A stretch of 64,000 nucleotides of DNA. It comes from Diprion similis (Eukaryota > Arthropoda > Insecta > Hymenoptera > Diprionidae). Position 1 is the stretch's first letter. Every line of letters begins with the position of its first letter. Where the stretch lies: the NCBI RefSeq assembly GCF_021155765.1, contig NC_060110.1, positions 8,307,501 through 8,371,500 of the forward strand, written 5' to 3'. The notes under the pieces are model-generated. The model was not told the DNA's origin. It did no database searches and worked only from the letters and a program-made list of their open reading frames with translations. A program made the translations under genes and the position numbers. Positions 51,501 through 63,738 of this stretch are shown here, piece after piece.

Positions 51501-54500
51501 CGAAATTTTTGCCAAAAATCTAAAGGGGTTAGCCTTACTTTTTTTTGCGATTTTTGAAGCCGAAAATTTTTGGTCTCCGAATTGATTTGTATGACCGTTT
51601 CTTGGCCAATTGGAACCCCAGGAACTCAAAAAACACATTGAAAAAAGCGTAGGACCAACAGCAGAGAAATGACGATGCAAATCTGCAGTTTTTTGGCTGT
51701 AACTTTTGATCCGTTGCTCGCATCGTATTGGAACTGCGCCCAATCGATTTCTCTTGCAAAATTACGTCGGAATAGTGCCCCAAAGAATTAATTGCAGCAC
51801 TTTTCAAAGTCGTCGAAATTTTTGCCAAAAATCTAAAGGGGTTAGCCTTACTTTTTTTTGCGATTTTTGGAGCCGAAAGTTTTTGGTCTCTGAATTGATT
51901 TGTATGACCGTTTCTTGGCCAATTGGAACCCCAGGAACTCAAAAAACACATTGAAAAAAGCGTAGGACCAACAGCAGAGAAATGACGATGAGAATCTGCA
52001 GTTTTTTGGCTGTAACTTTTGATCCGTTGCTCGCATCGTATTGGGACTGCGCCCAATCGATTTCTCTTGCAAAATTACGTCGGAATAGTGCCCTAAAGAA
52101 TTAATCGCAGGACTTTTCGAAGTCGTCGAAATTTTTGCCAAAAATCTAAAGGGGTTAGCCTTACTTTTTTTGCGAATTTCGGAGCCGAAAATTATTAATC
52201 TCCGAACTGATTTGTATGACCGTTTCTTGGCTGATTGGAACCCCAGGAACTCAAAAAACACATTGAAAAAAGCGTAGGACCAACAGCAGAGAAATGACGA
52301 TGAAAATCTGCAGTTTTTTGGCTGTAACTTTTGATCCGTTGCTCGCATCGTATTGGGACTGCGCCCAATCGATTTCTCTTGCAAAATTACGTCGGAATAG
52401 TGCCCCAAAGACTTAATTGCAGCACTTTTCAAAGTCGTCGAAATTTTTGCCAAAAATCTAAAGGGGTTAGCCTTACTTTTTTTTGCGATTTTTGAAGCCG
52501 AAAATTTTTGGTCTCCGAATTGATTTGTATGACCGTTTCTTGGCCAATTGGAACCCCAGGAACTCAAAAAACACATTGAAAAAAGCGTAGGACCAACAGC
52601 AGAGAAATGACGATGCAAATCTGCAGTTTTTTGGCTGTAACTTTTGATCCGTTGCTCGCATCGTATTGGAACTGCGCCCAATCGATTTCTCTTGCAAAAT
52701 TACGTCGGAATAGTGCCCCAAAGAATTAATTGCAGCACTTTTCAAAGTCGTCGAAATTTTTGCCAAAAATCTAAAGGGGTTAGCCTTACTTTTTTTTGCG
52801 ATTTTTGGAGCCGAAAGTTTTTGGTCTCTGAATTGATTTGTATGACCGTTTCTTGGCCAATTGGAACCCCAGGAACTCAAAAAACACATTGAAAAAAGCG
52901 TAGGACCAACAGCAGAGAAATGACGATGAGAATCTGCAGTTTTTTGGCTGTAACTTTTGATCCGTTGCTCGCATCGTATTGGGACTGCGCCCAATCGATT
53001 TCTCTTGCAAAATTACGTCGGAATAGTGCCCTAAAGAATTATTCGCAGGACTTTTCGAAGTCGTCGAAATTTTTGCCGAAAATCTAAAGGGGTGAGCCTT
53101 ACTTTTTTTGCGAATTTCGGAGCCGAAAATTATTAATCTCCGAACTGATTTGTATGACCGTTTCTTGGCTGATTGGAACCCCAGGAACTCAAAAAACACA
53201 TTGAAAAAAGCGTAGGACCAACAGCAGAGAAATGACGATGCAAATATGCAGTTTTTTGGCTGTAACTTTTGATCCGTTGCTCGCATCGTATTGGGACTGC
53301 GCCCAATCGATTTCTCTTGCAAAATTACGTCGGAATAGTGCCCCAAAGAATTAATTGCAGCACTTTTCAAAGTCGTCGAAATTTTTGCCAAAAATCTAAA
53401 GGGGTTAGCCTTACTTTTTTTTGCGATTTTTGAAGCCGAAAATTTTTGGTCTCCGAATTGATTTGTATGACCGTTTCTTGGCCAATTGGAACCCCAGGAA
53501 CTCAAAAAACACATTGAAAAAAGCGTAGGACCAACATCAGAGAAATGACGATGCAAATCTGCAGTTTTTTGGCTGTAACTTTTGATCCGTTGCTCGCATC
53601 GTATTGGAACTGCGCCCAATCGATTTCTCTTGCGAAATTACGTCGGAATAGTGCCCCAAAGAATTAATTGCAGCACTTTTCAAAGTCTCCGAAATTTTTG
53701 CCAAAAATCTAAAGGGGTTAGCCTTACTTTTTTTTGCGATTTTTGAAGCTGAAAATTTTTGGTCTCTGAATTGATTTGTATGACCGTTTCTTGGCCAATT
53801 GGAACCCCAGGAACTCAAAAAACACATTGAAAAAAGCGTAGGACCAACAGCAGAGAAATGACGATGAGAATCTGCAGTTTTCTGGCTGTAACTTTTGATC
53901 CGTTGCTCGCATCGTATTGGGACTGCGCCCAATCGATTTCTCTTGCAAAATTACGTCGGAATAGTGCCCTAAAGAATTAATCGCAGGACTTTTCAAAGTC
54001 GTCGAAATTTTTGCCAAAAATCTAAAGGGGTTAGCCTTACTTTTTTTGCGAATTTCGGAGCCGAAAATTATTAATTTCCGAACTGATTTGTATGACCGTT
54101 TCTTGGCTGATTGGAACCCCAGGAACTCAAAAAACACATTGAAAAAAGCGTAGGACCAACAGCAGAGAAATGACGATGCAAATCTGCAGTTTTTTGGCTG
54201 TAACTTTTCATCCGTTGCTCGCATCGTATTGGGACTGCGCTCAATCGATTTCTCTTGCAAAATTACGTCGGAATAGTGCCCCAAAGAATTAATTGCAGCA
54301 CTTTTCAAAGTCGTCGAAATTTTTGCCAAAAATCTAAAGGGGTTAGCCTTACTTTTTTTTGCGATTTTTGAAGCCGAAAATTTTTGGTCTCGGAATTGAT
54401 TTGTATGACCGTTTCTTGGCCAATTGGAACCCCAGGAACTCAAAAAACACATTGAAAAAAGCGTAGGACCAACAGCAGAGAAATGACGATGAAAATCTGC

Positions 54501-54557
54501 AGTTTTTTGGCTGTAACTTTTGATCCGTTGCTCGCATCGTATTGGGACTGCGCCCAA
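39547..54557. repeat. Trimeric higher-order repeat (about 938 bp) within the satellite
   Basis: Monomers fall into classes. Class B has GAATTTCGGAGCCGAAAATT plus CTGATTGG and is mostly 312 bp. Class S has GATGAGAATCTGCAG. Others carry GATGCAAATCTGCAG or GATGAAAATCTGCAG. All 17 B monomers directly follow an S monomer, and B recurs at intervals of two, three, four or six monomers, most often three. The order S-B-(L or F type) is therefore a higher-order unit. Two further B copies lie outside this span, near 56240 and 58745. Confidence 0.85.
49034..53900. repeat. 3439 bp-offset duplication inside the satellite
   Basis: Rare variants shared at an exact 3439 bp offset mark the copies: AATTATTCGCAGGAC at about 49600 and 53039, GGGGTGAGCC at about 49651 and 53090, and CCAACATCAG at about 50091 and 53530. 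The offset equals eleven monomers. Confidence 0.85.
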
Positions 54558-57500
54558 TCGATTTCTCTTGCAAAATTACGTCGGAATAGTGCCCCAAAGA
54601 ATCAATTGCAGCACTTTTCAAAGTCGTCGAAATTTTTGCCAAAAATCTAAAGGGGTTAGCCTTACTTTTTTTTGCGATTTTTGAAGCCGAAAATTTTTGG
54701 TCTCTGAATTGATTTGTATGACCGTTTCTTGGCCAATTGGAACCCCAGGAACTCAAAAAACACATTGAAAAAAGCGTAGGACCAACAGCAGAGAAATGAC
54801 GATGAGAATCTGCAGTTTTTTGGCTGTAACTTTTGATCCGTTGCTCGCATCGTATTGGGACTGCGCCCAATCGATTTCTCTTGCAAAATTACGTCGGAAT
54901 AGTGCCCCAAAGAATCAATTGCAGCACTTTTCGAAGTCGTCGAAATTTTTGCCAAAAATCTAAAGGGGTTAGCCTTACTTTTTTTTGCGATTTTTGAAGC
55001 CGAAAATTTTTGGTCTCCGAATTGATTTGTATGACCGTTTCTTGGCCAATTGGAACCCCAGGAACTCGAAAAACACATTGAAAAAAGCGTAGGACCAACA
55101 GCAGAGAAATGACGATGCAAATCTGCAGTTTTTTGGCTGTAACTTTTGATCCGTTGCTCGCATCGTATTGGGACTGCGCCCAATCGATTTCTCTTGCAAA
55201 ATTACGTCGGAATAGTGCCCCAAAGAATTAATTGCAGCACTTTTCAGAGTCGTCGAAATTTTTGCCAAAAATCTAAAGGGGTTAGCCTTACTTTTTTTTT
55301 GCGGTTTTTGAAGCCGAAAATTTTTGGTCTCCGAATTGATTTGTATGACCGTTTCTTGGCCAATTGGAACCCCAGGAACTCAAAAAACACATTGAAAAAA
55401 GCGTAGGACCAACAGCAGAGAAATGACGATGAAAATCTGCAGTTTTTCGGCTGTAACTTTTGATCCGTTGCTCGCATCGTATTGGGACTGCGCCCAATCG
55501 ATTTCTCTTGCAAAATTACGTCGGAATAGTGCCCCAAAGAATTAATTGCAGCACTTTTCAAAGTCGTCGAAATTTTTGCCAAAAATCTAAAGGGGTTAGC
55601 CTTACTTTTTTTTGCGATTTTTGAAGCCGAAAATTTTTGGTCTCCGAATTGATTTGTATGACCGTTTCTTGGCCAATTGGAACCCCAGGAACTCAAAAAA
55701 CACATTGAAAAAAGCGTAGGACCAACATCAGAGAAATGACGATGCAAATCTGCAGTTTTTTGGCTGTAACTTTTGATCCGTTGCTCGCATCGTATTGGAA
55801 CTGCGCCCAATCGATTTCTCTTGCGAAATTACGTCGGAATAGTGCCCCAAAGAATTAATTGCAGCACTTTTCAAAGTCTCCGAAATTTTTGCCAAAAATC
55901 TAAAGGGGTTAGCCTTACTTTTTTTTGCGATTTTTGAAGCTGAAAATTTTTGGTCTCTGAATTGATTTGTATGACCGTTTCTTGGCCAATTGGAACCCCA
56001 GGAACTCAAAAAACACATTGAAAAAAGCGTAGGACCAACAGCAGAGAAATGACGATGAGAATCTGCAGTTTTCTGGCTGTAACTTTTGATCCGTTGCTCG
56101 CATCGTATTGGGACTGCGCCCAATCGATTTCTCTTGCAAAATTACGTCGGAATAGTGCCCTAAAGAATTAATCGCAGGACTTTTCAAAGTCGTCGAAATT
56201 TTTGCCAAAAATCTAAAGGGGTTAGCCTTACTTTTTTTGCGAATTTCGGAGCCGAAAATTATTAATTTCCGAACTGATTTGTATGACCGTTTCTTGGCTG
56301 ATTGGAACCCCAGGAACTCAAAAAACACATTGAAAAAAGCGTAGGACCAACAGCAGAGAAATGACGATGCAAATCTGCAGTTTTTTGGCTGTAACTTTTC
56401 ATCCGTTGCTCGCATCGTATTGGGACTGCGCTCAATCGATTTCTCTTGCAAAATTACGTCGGAATAGTGCCCCAAAGAATTAATTGCAGCACTTTTCAAA
56501 GTCGTCGAAATTTTTGCCAAAAATCTAAAGGGGTTAGCCTTACTTTTTTTTGCGATTTTTGAAGCCGAAAATTTTTGGTCTCGGAATTGATTTGTATGAC
56601 CGTTTCTTGGCCAATTGGAACCCCAGGAACTCAAAAAACACATTGAAAAAAGCGTAGGACCAACAGCAGAGAAATGACGATGAAAATCTGCAGTTTTTTG
56701 GCTGTAACTTTTGATCCGTTGCTCGCATCGTATTGGGACTGCGCCCAATCGATTTCTCTTGCAAAATTACGTCGGAATAGTGCCCCAAAGAATCAATTGC
56801 AGCACTTTTCAAAGTCGTCGAAATTTTTGCCAAAAATCTAAAGGGGTTAGCCTTACTTTTTTTTGCGATTTTTGAAGCCGAAAATTTTTGGTCTCTGAAT
56901 TGATTTGTATGACCGTTTCTTGGCCAATTGGAACCCCAGGAACTCAAAAAACACATTGAAAAAAGCGTAGGACCAACAGCAGAGAAATGACGATGAGAAT
57001 CTGCAGTTTTTTGGCTGTAACTTTTGATCCGTTGCTCGCATCGTATTGGGACTGCGCCCAATCGATTTCTCTTGCAAAATTACGTCGGAATAGTGCCCCA
57101 AAGAATCAATTGCAGCACTTTTCGAAGTCGTCGAAATTTTTGCCAAAAATCTAAAGGGGTTAGCCTTACTTTTTTTTGCGATTTTTGAAGCCGAAAATTT
57201 TTGGTCTCCGAATTGATTTGTATGACCGTTTCTTGGCCAATTGGAACCCCAGGAACTCGAAAAACACATTGAAAAAAGCGTAGGACCAACAGCAGAGAAA
57301 TGACGATGCAAATCTGCAGTTTTTTGGCTGTAACTTTTGATCCGTTGCTCGCATCGTATTGGGACTGCGCCCAATCGATTTCTCTTGCAAAATTACGTCG
57401 GAATAGTGCCCCAAAGAATTAATTGCAGCACTTTTCAGAGTCGTCGAAATTTTTGCCAAAAATCTAAAGGGGTTAGCCTTACTTTTTTTTTGCGGTTTTT

Positions 57501-57918
57501 GAAGCCGAAAATTTTTGGTCTCCGAATTGATTTGTATGACCGTTTCTTGGCCAATTGGAACCCCAGGAACTCAAAAAACACATTGAAAAAAGCGTAGGAC
57601 CAACAGCAGAGAAATGACGATGAAAATCTGCAGTTTTTCGGCTGTAACTTTTGATCCGTTGCTCGCATCGTATTGGGACTGCGCCCAATCGATTTCTCTT
57701 GCAAAATTACGTCGGAATAGTGCCCCAAAGAATTAATTGCAGCACTTTTCAAAGTCGCCGGAATTTTTGCCAAAAATCTAAAGGGGTTAGCCTTACTTTT
57801 TTTTCCGTTTTTGAAGCCGAAAATTTTTGGTCTCCGAATTGATTTGTAAGACCGTTTCTTGGCCAATTGGAACCCCAGGAACTCAAAAAACACATTGAAA
57901 AAAGCGTAGGACCAACAG
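53537..57918. repeat. 2191 bp tandem duplication (seven monomers) inside the satellite
   Basis: The block beginning near 53540 is repeated near-exactly from about 55730. Private variants recur at 2191 bp: CCAACATCAG (53530 and 55721), TTTTCATCCGTTGC (54207 and 56398), GGTCTCGGAATTG (54387 and 56578), AACTCGAAAAAC (55064 and 57255) and TTTTTCGGCTG (55443 and 57634). It is among the youngest events in the array. The exact breakpoints are not resolvable by eye. Confidence 0.88.
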
Positions 57919-60869
57919 CAGAGATATGACGATGAAAATCTGCAGTTTGTTGGCTGTAACTTTTGATCCGTTGCTCGCATCGTATTGGGACTGCGCCCAA
58001 TCGATTTCTCTTGCAAAATTACGTCGGAATAGTGCCCCAAAGAATTAATTGCAGCACTTTTCAAAGTCGTCGAAATTTTTGCCAAAAATCTAAAGGGGTT
58101 AGCCTTACTTTTTTTTGCGATTTTTGAAGCCGAAAATTTTTGGTCTCTGAATTGATTTGTATGACCGTTTCTTGGCCAATTGAAACCCCAGGAACTCAAA
58201 AAACACATCGAAAAAAGCGTAGGACCAACAGCAGAGAAATGACGATGAAAATCTGCAGTTTTTTGGCTGTAACTTTTGATCCGTTGCTCGCATCGTATTG
58301 GGACTGCGCCCAATCGATTTCACTTGCAAAATTACCTCGGAATAGTGCCCCAAAGAATTAATTGCAGCACTTTTCAAAGTCGTCGAAATTTTTGCCAAAA
58401 ATCTAAAGGGGTTAGCCTTACTTTTTTTTGCGATTTTTGAAGCCGAAAATTTTTGGTCTCTGAATTGATTTGTATGACCGTTTCTTGGCCAATTGGAACC
58501 CCAGGAACTCAAAAAACACATTGAAAAAAGCGTAGGACCAACAGCAGAGAAATGGCGATGAGAATCTGCAGTTTTTTGGCTGTAACTTTTGATCCGTTGC
58601 TCGCATCGTATTGGGACTGCGCCCAATCGATTTCTTTTGCAAAATTACGTCGGAATAGTGCCCTAAAGAATTAATTGCAGGACTTTTCGAAGTCGTCGAA
58701 ATTTTTGCCAAAAATCTAAAGGGGTTAGCCTTACTTTTTTTGCGAATTTCGGAGCCGAAAATTATTAATCTCCGAACTGATTTGTATGACCGTTTCTTGG
58801 CTGATTGGAACCCCAGGAACTCAAAAAACACATTGAAAAAAGCGTAGGACCAACAGCAGAGAAATGACGATGCAAATATGCAGTTTTTTGGCTGTAACTT
58901 TTGATCCGTTGCTCGCATCGTATTGGGACTGCGCCCAATCGATTTCACTTGCAAAATTACGTCGGAATAGTGCCCCAAAGAATTAATTGCAGCACTTTTC
59001 AAAGTCGTCGAAATTTTTGCCAAAAATCTAAAGGGGTTAGCCTTACTTTTTTTTGCGATTTTTGAAGCCGAAAATTTTTGGTCTCCGAATTGATTTGTAT
59101 GACCGTTTCTTGGCCAATTGGAACCCCAGGAACTCAAAAAACACATTGAAAAAAGCGTAGGACCAACAGCAGAGAAATGACGATGAAAATCTGCAGTTTT
59201 TTGGCTGTAACTTTTGATCCGTTGCTCGCATCGTATTGGGACTGCGCCCAATCGATTTCTCTTGCAAAATTACGTCGGAATAGTGCCCCAAAGAATTAAT
59301 TGCAGCACTTTTCAAAGTCGTCGAAATTTTTGCCAAAAATCTAAAGGGGTTAGCCTTACTTTTTTTTGCGATTTTTGAAGCCGAAAATTTTTGGTCTCCG
59401 AATTGATTTGTATGACCGTTTCTTGGCCAATTGGAACCCCAGGAACTCAAAAAACACATTGAAAAAAGCGTAGGACCAACAGCAGAGAAATGACGATGAA
59501 AATCTGCAGTTTTTTGGCTGTAACTTTTGATCCGTTGCTCGCATCGTATTGGGACTGCGCCCAATCGATTTCTCTTGCAAAATTACGTCGGAATAGTGCC
59601 CCAAAGAATTAATTGCAGCACTTTTCAAAGTCGTCGAAATTTTTGCCAAAAATCTAAAGGGGTTAGCCTTACTTTTTTTTGCGATTTTTGAAGCCGAAAA
59701 TTTTTGGTCTCTGAATTGATTTGTATGACCGTTTCTTGACCAATTGGAACCCCAGGAACTCAAAAAACACATTGAAAAAAGCGTAGGACCAACAGCAGAG
59801 AAATGACGATGCAAATCTGCAGTTTTTTGGCTGTAACTTCTGATCCGTTGCTCGCATTGTATTGGGACTGCGCCCAATCGATTTCTCTTGCAAAATTACG
59901 TCGGAATAGTGCCCTGAGGAATTAATTGCAACACTTTTCAAAGTCGTCGAAATTTTCGTCAAAAATCCAAAGGGGTTAGCCTTACTTTTTTTGCGATTTT
60001 TAGAGCTGAAAATTTTTGATCTCCGAATTGATTGGTATGACCGATTCTTGGCTAATCGGAACCCCAGGAACTCAAAAAACACATCAAAAAACACGTAGGA
60101 CCAACAGCAGAGAAATGACGACGCAAAGACCAGCAGCAGAAAAATTGAGAAAATACATCTTACGCTTTTGGGCTGTAACTGTTGATCCGTTGCTTGTAGC
60201 GCATTCGGACTGCGATCAATCGATTTCTCTTGCAAAATTACGTCAGAATAGTGCCTGAAAGAATTCACTGCAGCACTTTCCAGAATCGATGAAATTTTTG
60301 CAAAAAATCCAAAGGGGTTAGCCTTACTGTCTTAGTTATTTTTCGATTCGAGAATTTTTCGTCTCGAAACTGATTTGTATGACCTTCTCCAGAGTAATTT
60401 GACCCCCAGGAACTCAGAAAACACACGAAAAAGAGCGTCAAACCAACAGCAGAGAAACGACCATGAAAATCCTCATTTTCTTGCTGTAACATTTCATGCG
60501 TTGCTCTCAGCGTATTTGGAATGCGCTTCATCGATTTCTTTCGCAAAATTACGTCGGAATAGTGCATGAAAGAAAGCTTTGTAGCAGTTTACAAATGCGT
60601 CGAAATTTCAGGCAAAAATCCAGAGGGGCATTCTCATCATTCTAATTCAATTTTCCTCATCACCTATAATGTGGTAGATTTTTCAAGATTATTTACTATT
60701 ATAAAACATTCACAATTGTCGACGAGACTTACTCTTATCAAAGTATATAGCCGTTCATCCTCAAAGAATCGATTCTAACAGTATTCCACATCGTCAAAGT
60801 TTTTTTGTCTTACTTTCGCACAGTTACGGGATATCAGCTCATGGACCAATTGTCCAAATCTCAACCGAG

Positions 60870-61020
60870 AATATTCAAAGGGGTTGGCCCTACTCCCGAC
60901 TCGAGTTTTGGAATAAAATACTGTGTATCTTAGAATCAGTTTGTACGATTCATCCTTGACTAATTAGACCCTCAAGAATGCGGAAGAGACACCTACAATA
61001 GCGTACGTCGAAAAACTGAG
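60870..61020. repeat. Isolated degenerate satellite monomer fragment
   Basis: CAAAGGGGTTGGCCCTACT, then TTAGAATCAGTTTGTACGAT and GACTAATTAGACCCTCAAGA, follow the monomer order. GACTAATTAGACCC matches the far left edge near 38129 rather than the interior, where this reads CCAATTGGAACCC. Confidence 0.7.
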
Positions 61021-61781
61021 GAAATTCGAAAGTAAGCTTACTAGAATTCCATGGTAACCGACAATTATGACTCTGAGGGTTGAAAGTTCATAAGGTTATA
61101 GGGTAATATGTCATACAAAGGTGCTGCTGGATCGCTTTAACACGGCTTCTTATGCCCACAAGACCACACCTACCTACAGAGTACTAGTCACATTAATTAC
61201 CAGTGTTTCGTACCTCCTAGGCACCTAGGATAATTTTTCCACCAATGAGCCGTTGCAGTTGGTCGATTCAACAATTCATCTCGATTCGATGCCAATATTA
61301 TTCGATAGGTATCCACCTCCGCTTCGGCATTTCGGTATATAAACATGATACACATGATGATACGACTTTACGCCACCTGTCAACACGCCACACTATACTC
61401 CACACAGTAATGTTGCGTAGAGCTTATAGAAATGGAGAGGACACGCTTTCAGGGCACTACCAGAGTCATTAACATGATTCTTTGCTTCTCTGTTCACTCG
61501 TGAGAGCGCTAGAACTCTAAGGAGTATGCATGTTACATGATGTGCCTAGAGCTCTTACGACACGCCGAACATGCCCCTTTCTTTGAGGTGAAGGCCTTTA
61601 AGTGAGATGTGTGCCAACTGTCTAAAGAAATCCCTATATTGTCAGGGAATTATTAGGGAGAGCTTGACCGGTATTCGTTATCCTCTTTGGATACAACAAG
61701 ACCGTGACTACACCCTTGGAGCATATATCACTGAAGGTAGCTACCCATGCCGTCAACCTTGCAAAAACTGCGGCGGACGTC

Positions 61782-61782
<1 letters not shown>

Positions 61783-61838
<56 letters not shown>
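61783..61838. repeat. (GA)n microsatellite
   Basis: An uninterrupted GA dinucleotide run of about 28 units. It accounts for the Glu-Arg tail of an open frame that crosses it, which is not a gene. Confidence 0.97.
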
Positions 61839-61839
<1 letters not shown>

Positions 61840-62209
61840 ATACTAGTTAAAACCTATTTCTCTCACTCTGCATTTGATTGGCTGAGAGAAACATATTAGC
61901 CAACCAGGTGTAAGGCGAGATGAATAGCCTAATAGCCTGTAAGAAGTATACCCTTTTTCTCTCACTCCTCCGTCACACTTTCTGTACGCACGAGGCCATC
62001 TCCAGTAATTATGCTTATAACGGTGCTCTGAGCACTGAAATAAGTGACTCTGAGGCCCTACACCACTGATCTATAGGTATATGAGCATTACGTGGTGCTC
62101 TTATTTACCGAAAACGCCAGAAGCTGCGCTAGTGTCGCTATTCCCCTTCGAAACTGTTCCTTGACTGTTCCATTTCGTAAACTTGATTCTTTGACGAACG
62201 GACTCTGTA

Positions 62210-63738
62210 ATGGCCACTTCCAAAACTACAAATACTTATAATAGACAAAATTGGGAAGATGCTGTAAGTTTGATGCTATTTTACATTGCCAAGTGATTTT
62301 TCCGTCAACGCTACATCTCCGTTGCAGATATACAAATTAATCCAATTCTTTCTTCCGCAGGAATTTCCGATATTGTGTCAGACATGTTTGGGCGATAATC
62401 CGTATATTCGCATGGTAAGTAAATTATTTAACGCGGAAGATCGTTGTTGTATTACTCCGTTCTGTAAGCACCTTCAATCAGTTAAAATTGTAAACACAGT
62501 TGTACAAGAGATTATTACCTGTGTCAGTAACTTCGGACTAAAGCTGTTTAAGTAATTAATAATCAACATAAAATATTCCTGATAAATGACATCTTGTTCA
62601 CTATATTGTATATTTTTTGCAGACAAAGGAACGCTATGGCAAAGAATGTAAAATATGCATGCGTCCATTCACGGTGTTCAGATGGTGTCCAGGTGCACGA
62701 ATGCGTTTCAAAAAGACTGAAGTTTGTCAAACATGTAGCCGCCTGAAAAACGTATGTCAGACGTGTCTCTTAGACTTGGAATATGGCCTGCCAATCCAAG
62801 TACGAGATGCTGCGTTGAAAATTAAAGACGATTTGCCAAGATCTGATGTGAATAAGGAATACTATGTTCAGAACATTGACAATGAAATAGGCAAACTGGA
62901 CGCAACAACACCAGCAGGTGCTGTTGGTAAATCAGCTGCCGCCAGCGACTTGCTGATGAAGTTAGCAAGGACAAGTCCATATTATAAAAGAAACAGACCT
63001 CACATTTGCTCATTTTGGGTGAAAGGAGAGTGTAAGAGAGGGGAAGAGTGCCCTTATCGTCATGAGAAGCCCACAGATCCCGATGATCCATTAGCAGATC
63101 AAAATATCAAGGATCGTTACTATGGAGTAAACGATCCAGTTGCTGACAAATTGATGCGCAGAGCAGCGGCAATGCCGAAATTGGAACCACCTGAGGACAA
63201 ATCAATAACAACTTTGTACATTGGAAATTTAGGGGATGTTTTGACAGAAAAACAGTTGCGTGATCATTTCTATCAATATGGTGAAATTCGATCAATTACA
63301 ATGGTACCGCGGCAACAGTGTGCCTTCATTCAATACACACAGCGAAGCGCGGCCGAAGCAGCCGCTGAAAGAACATTTAACAAACTAATATTGGGAGGAA
63401 GACGTTTGACCATAAAGTGGGGCAGGTCACAAGGCCGACAGGCTATTTCAGCCGCAGAAACGATCAGGGAAATGTTAGAGCCTGTTCCAGGGCTTCCTGG
63501 GGCTCTTCCCCCTCCACCTGAGAATATGGGTAACAATTTCTTCAATTTGCAAGCCACACCAGGAATCATGATGATACCCCCACCTCCAGTAGCTCCACAA
63601 TTTATGTTCACTCCTCCAATGGCTGCTGCTGCACCTATCTTTCCTCCAGGAACTACACCAATTCATTATCCAAGTCAAGACCCATCGAGGATGGGAGCAA
63701 CGCAGGGTATTGGCAAACCGTGGCCAGAAGAAGATTAA
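62210..63738 (+). CDS. RBM22: Pre-mRNA-splicing factor RBM22 (Cwc2 family)
   Basis: Three exons join in phase: 62210-62263, 62361-62414 and 62623-63738. They give 407 residues against 420 in human RBM22. The first two exons are 54 bp each and supply [18 protein letters not shown] and [19 protein letters not shown] Cys-rich N-terminal zinc-binding part follows ([32 protein letters not shown]). A CCCH finger lies at about residues 165-183 ([19 protein letters not shown]), an RRM at about 231-305 (RNP2 LYIGNL, RNP1-like QCAFIQY), and a Pro-rich tail ends KPWPEED. RBM22 binds U6 and the pre-mRNA in the active spliceosome and helps shape the catalytic centre. The start was chosen by homology and by the small first exon. 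Confidence 0.96.

Larger units (their letters stand above)
38095..60640. repeat. Tandem satellite array, about 72 monomers of 312/313 bp
   Basis: One unit recurs head to tail for 22.5 kb. Using CCGTTGCTCG as a landmark (near 38262 first, 60188 and 60492 last), the spacing is 312-313 bp and the count about 72. Landmarks in each unit are CCCCAGGAACTCAAAAAACA, GGACCAACAGCAGAGAAATG, GGCTGTAACTTTTGATCCGT, CCAATCGATTTCTCTTGCAA and AATTACGTCGGAATAGTGCC. Interior copies are very similar; those before about 39000 and after about 59930 are divergent. The monomer is A+T-rich with A-tracts. Minus-strand open frames of 131-292 codons come from two stop-poor frames and are not called as genes. Function is unknown; satellite of pericentromeric or interstitial type is an inference. 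Confidence 0.97.
60641..62209. other. Spacer between the satellite and RBM22
   Basis: No protein gene was recognised. It holds the monomer fragment at 60870-61020 and the GA microsatellite. Two CTCTCACT-rich stretches flank 61860-61975. The last 100 bp or so must contain the RBM22 promoter and 5' UTR. Confidence 0.5.

Noticed and set aside
39333-59877. Dozens of minus-strand open frames of 131-292 codons (MGAVPIRCEQ...) as a tandem gene family
   Set aside because: They are the satellite monomer read in two stop-poor frames. The frame changes at each 313 bp junction, and common variants alter residues freely.
38095-60640. CRISPR-like array
   Set aside because: The repeated unit is the whole 313 bp with no unique spacers, and the genome is clearly eukaryotic with intron-bearing genes.
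38095-60640. Centromere
   Set aside because: Higher-order structure alone is not enough. The array is short, closely flanked by genes, and no CENP-B-box-like motif was seen.
61607-61846. 79-codon frame ending in an Arg-Glu repeat
   Set aside because: The tail is the GA microsatellite and the rest has no resemblance to known proteins.
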